DNA from: Pleurobrachia bachei
Lineage: Eukaryota; Ctenophora; Tentaculata; Cydippida; Pleurobrachiidae
DNA length: 30,782 nt
Assembly (NCBI GenBank): GCA_000695325.1
Contig: AVPN01000846.1
Span: 4,244 to 35,025 of the forward strand
Direction: 5' to 3'
The translations under genes were made by a program, and so were the position numbers. The number at the start of each line of letters is the position of its first letter. The stretch's first letter is position 1. The notes under the pieces are model-generated. The model was not told the DNA's origin, made no database searches, and saw only the letters and a list, made by a program, of their open reading frames with translations. Of this stretch, positions 29,737 to 30,782 are shown piece after piece.

Positions 29737-29803
29737 AAGGGGTGGGAGGGGACAACGGGGGAGAGTAAATTTTACTCTCCCCCGTTGTCCCCTCCCACCC
29801 CTT
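29737..29803. repeat. Perfect 33-bp-arm palindrome
   Basis: Arms 29737-29769 and 29771-29803 are exact reverse complements with a single-base spacer. The left arm is G-rich (GGGGTGGGAGGGG, then GGGGG), so it could also form a G-quadruplex. It is followed by TTAACTCTTTAAG. Confidence 0.93.
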
Positions 29804-30735
29804 AACTCTTTAAGAACGCGTCTCTTTAGCTTTCTCTCCTTTCAATGTTAGGCCGCCTACAATTATATGCAAACTAGCTATTATATAATGGGCACGCATT
29901 TATGTAAACGACGGTTCGTGGTCATTAGCAGTAGAGATCTGGATCATTTTATCCCATATGATCCCATGATAGTCCTGTAACTGATTTAATCATCGGAAAA
30001 GCGGCCAATAAACCATGTGTCTGAATATGTTAGCTCTTAGCTCTAGCATGTAAGCTTAGTACCAAACCTAACACGGACAGGCAGTACAATTCACCTTGTT
30101 TTTATCACATACACGTCTTCATCAACCTTTTTCAACAATTTATTAATTCTGTAGTTTGATTCCTTCAGGACTGGAACTAAGTTTCTACATATTTTATTTC
30201 TCTCTCAGTCTCCCTCTATATTGTTCAGAATTACTGCACTTTTGAATTGAGCCACCAAGGTCCAGGGTAATACGCCCTAATAATACACGGTACGGGGGGT
30301 GGGAGGTTTGGGGCGGGTACCTCTTTTGTCTGAGTCCCGCTTTGAATGAGTCACATGGTGTTACTATGTTGCTATGTTGCATTGTTGCTATGATACGTTG
30401 TTGTGTAGATATACTGTTATTGGTATTCAAGTGTACAAACCCTTAAATACAACTTGTGGATCAATACACATGGGTTAGGTAGTGAACGGCATAATACATT
30501 GTGGTTATACTGCTCAATACTAAAACAACTCAAGAGAAGAATTCCATTCTCCTGGGGTTCTCCTGTGTATAGAAGAACCCCATAGAGACACCTCTAGGTG
30601 TGTTAATGCTAGGTGCTCAATATAAAGGTAGAATTAATATATTGCTTGTTGATCGAATTTGCATAAATTTCTGCTTTTATTCTTCTGAATTCCGAGTCTT
30701 CATTTGGCGCATGCGTGAGAGAGGGAGAGAGTGCT

Positions 30736-30738
<3 letters not shown>

Positions 30739-30782
<44 letters not shown>
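30739..30782. repeat. (GA)n microsatellite at window end
   Basis: Uninterrupted AG dinucleotides to the last base, preceded by GAGGGAGAGAG. As at 18721, a dinucleotide tract may mark a contig edge. Confidence 0.97.

Larger units (their letters stand above)
28703..30782. other. Region downstream of MFS gene, no gene recognised
   Basis: No coding exon identified. It contains the MFS 3' UTR, a small hairpin near 28780-28817 (TATTTAGGT/ACCTAAATA), a CpG-rich patch at about 29510-29640, a strong palindrome at 29737-29803 and a terminal GA repeat. The CpG patch might be a promoter of a neighbouring gene. Confidence 0.45.

Overview
The window is animal nuclear DNA. It has an intron-rich kinesin gene with GT/AG introns, several intronless Shaker-type voltage-gated potassium channel genes in tandem, and an eight-exon major facilitator transporter. 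Shaker channels with a T1 domain plus a KIF28P/KLP-6-type kinesin-3 point to a metazoan. Tandem intronless Shaker genes and an oxalate/formate-antiporter-like transporter fit an early-branching lineage (ctenophore, cnidarian or placozoan). Ctenophore is a weak preference only; nothing here proves it. There are no prokaryotic features.

Layout, all genes on the + strand. (1) 1-834: upstream region with a small hairpin. (2) 835-9458: kinesin-3 gene. Splicing 18 exons, counting the repeated motor exons once, gives exactly 3048 nt (1015 aa plus stop), with motor, coiled coil, FHA domain, KIF1-type stalk domains and a C-terminal CaaX box. Within it, 1370-4532 is a head-to-tail, essentially identical duplication of motor exons 4-6. 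(3) About 8740-13277: a second tandem duplication carrying the last two kinesin exons and the 5' part of a Kv gene. The first Kv copy is broken (10249-11043); the second is complete (12487-14400). (4) 14878-22016: a third duplication, two near-identical copies of another Kv gene (15480-17450 and 19344-21299) separated by a 438-base assembly gap (18283-18720). (5) 21300-25541: no recognisable gene, with hairpins. (6) 25552-28702: an MFS transporter whose eight exons sum to exactly 1476 nt (491 aa). (7) 28703-30782: no gene seen, with a 33-bp-arm palindrome and a terminal GA repeat.

The genes do not form an operon-like system. The coherent theme is a local Kv cluster in which both Kv types carry the same unusual selectivity filter (Gly in place of the first Thr of TVGYG) and lack the second proline of the S6 PVP motif. 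The other theme is heavy local duplication at every scale (31 bp to 3.4 kb). The duplication across the gap looks like unmerged haplotypes. The others could be assembly error or real recent duplication. Three small duplications copy a 3' splice acceptor, each by a length not divisible by three.
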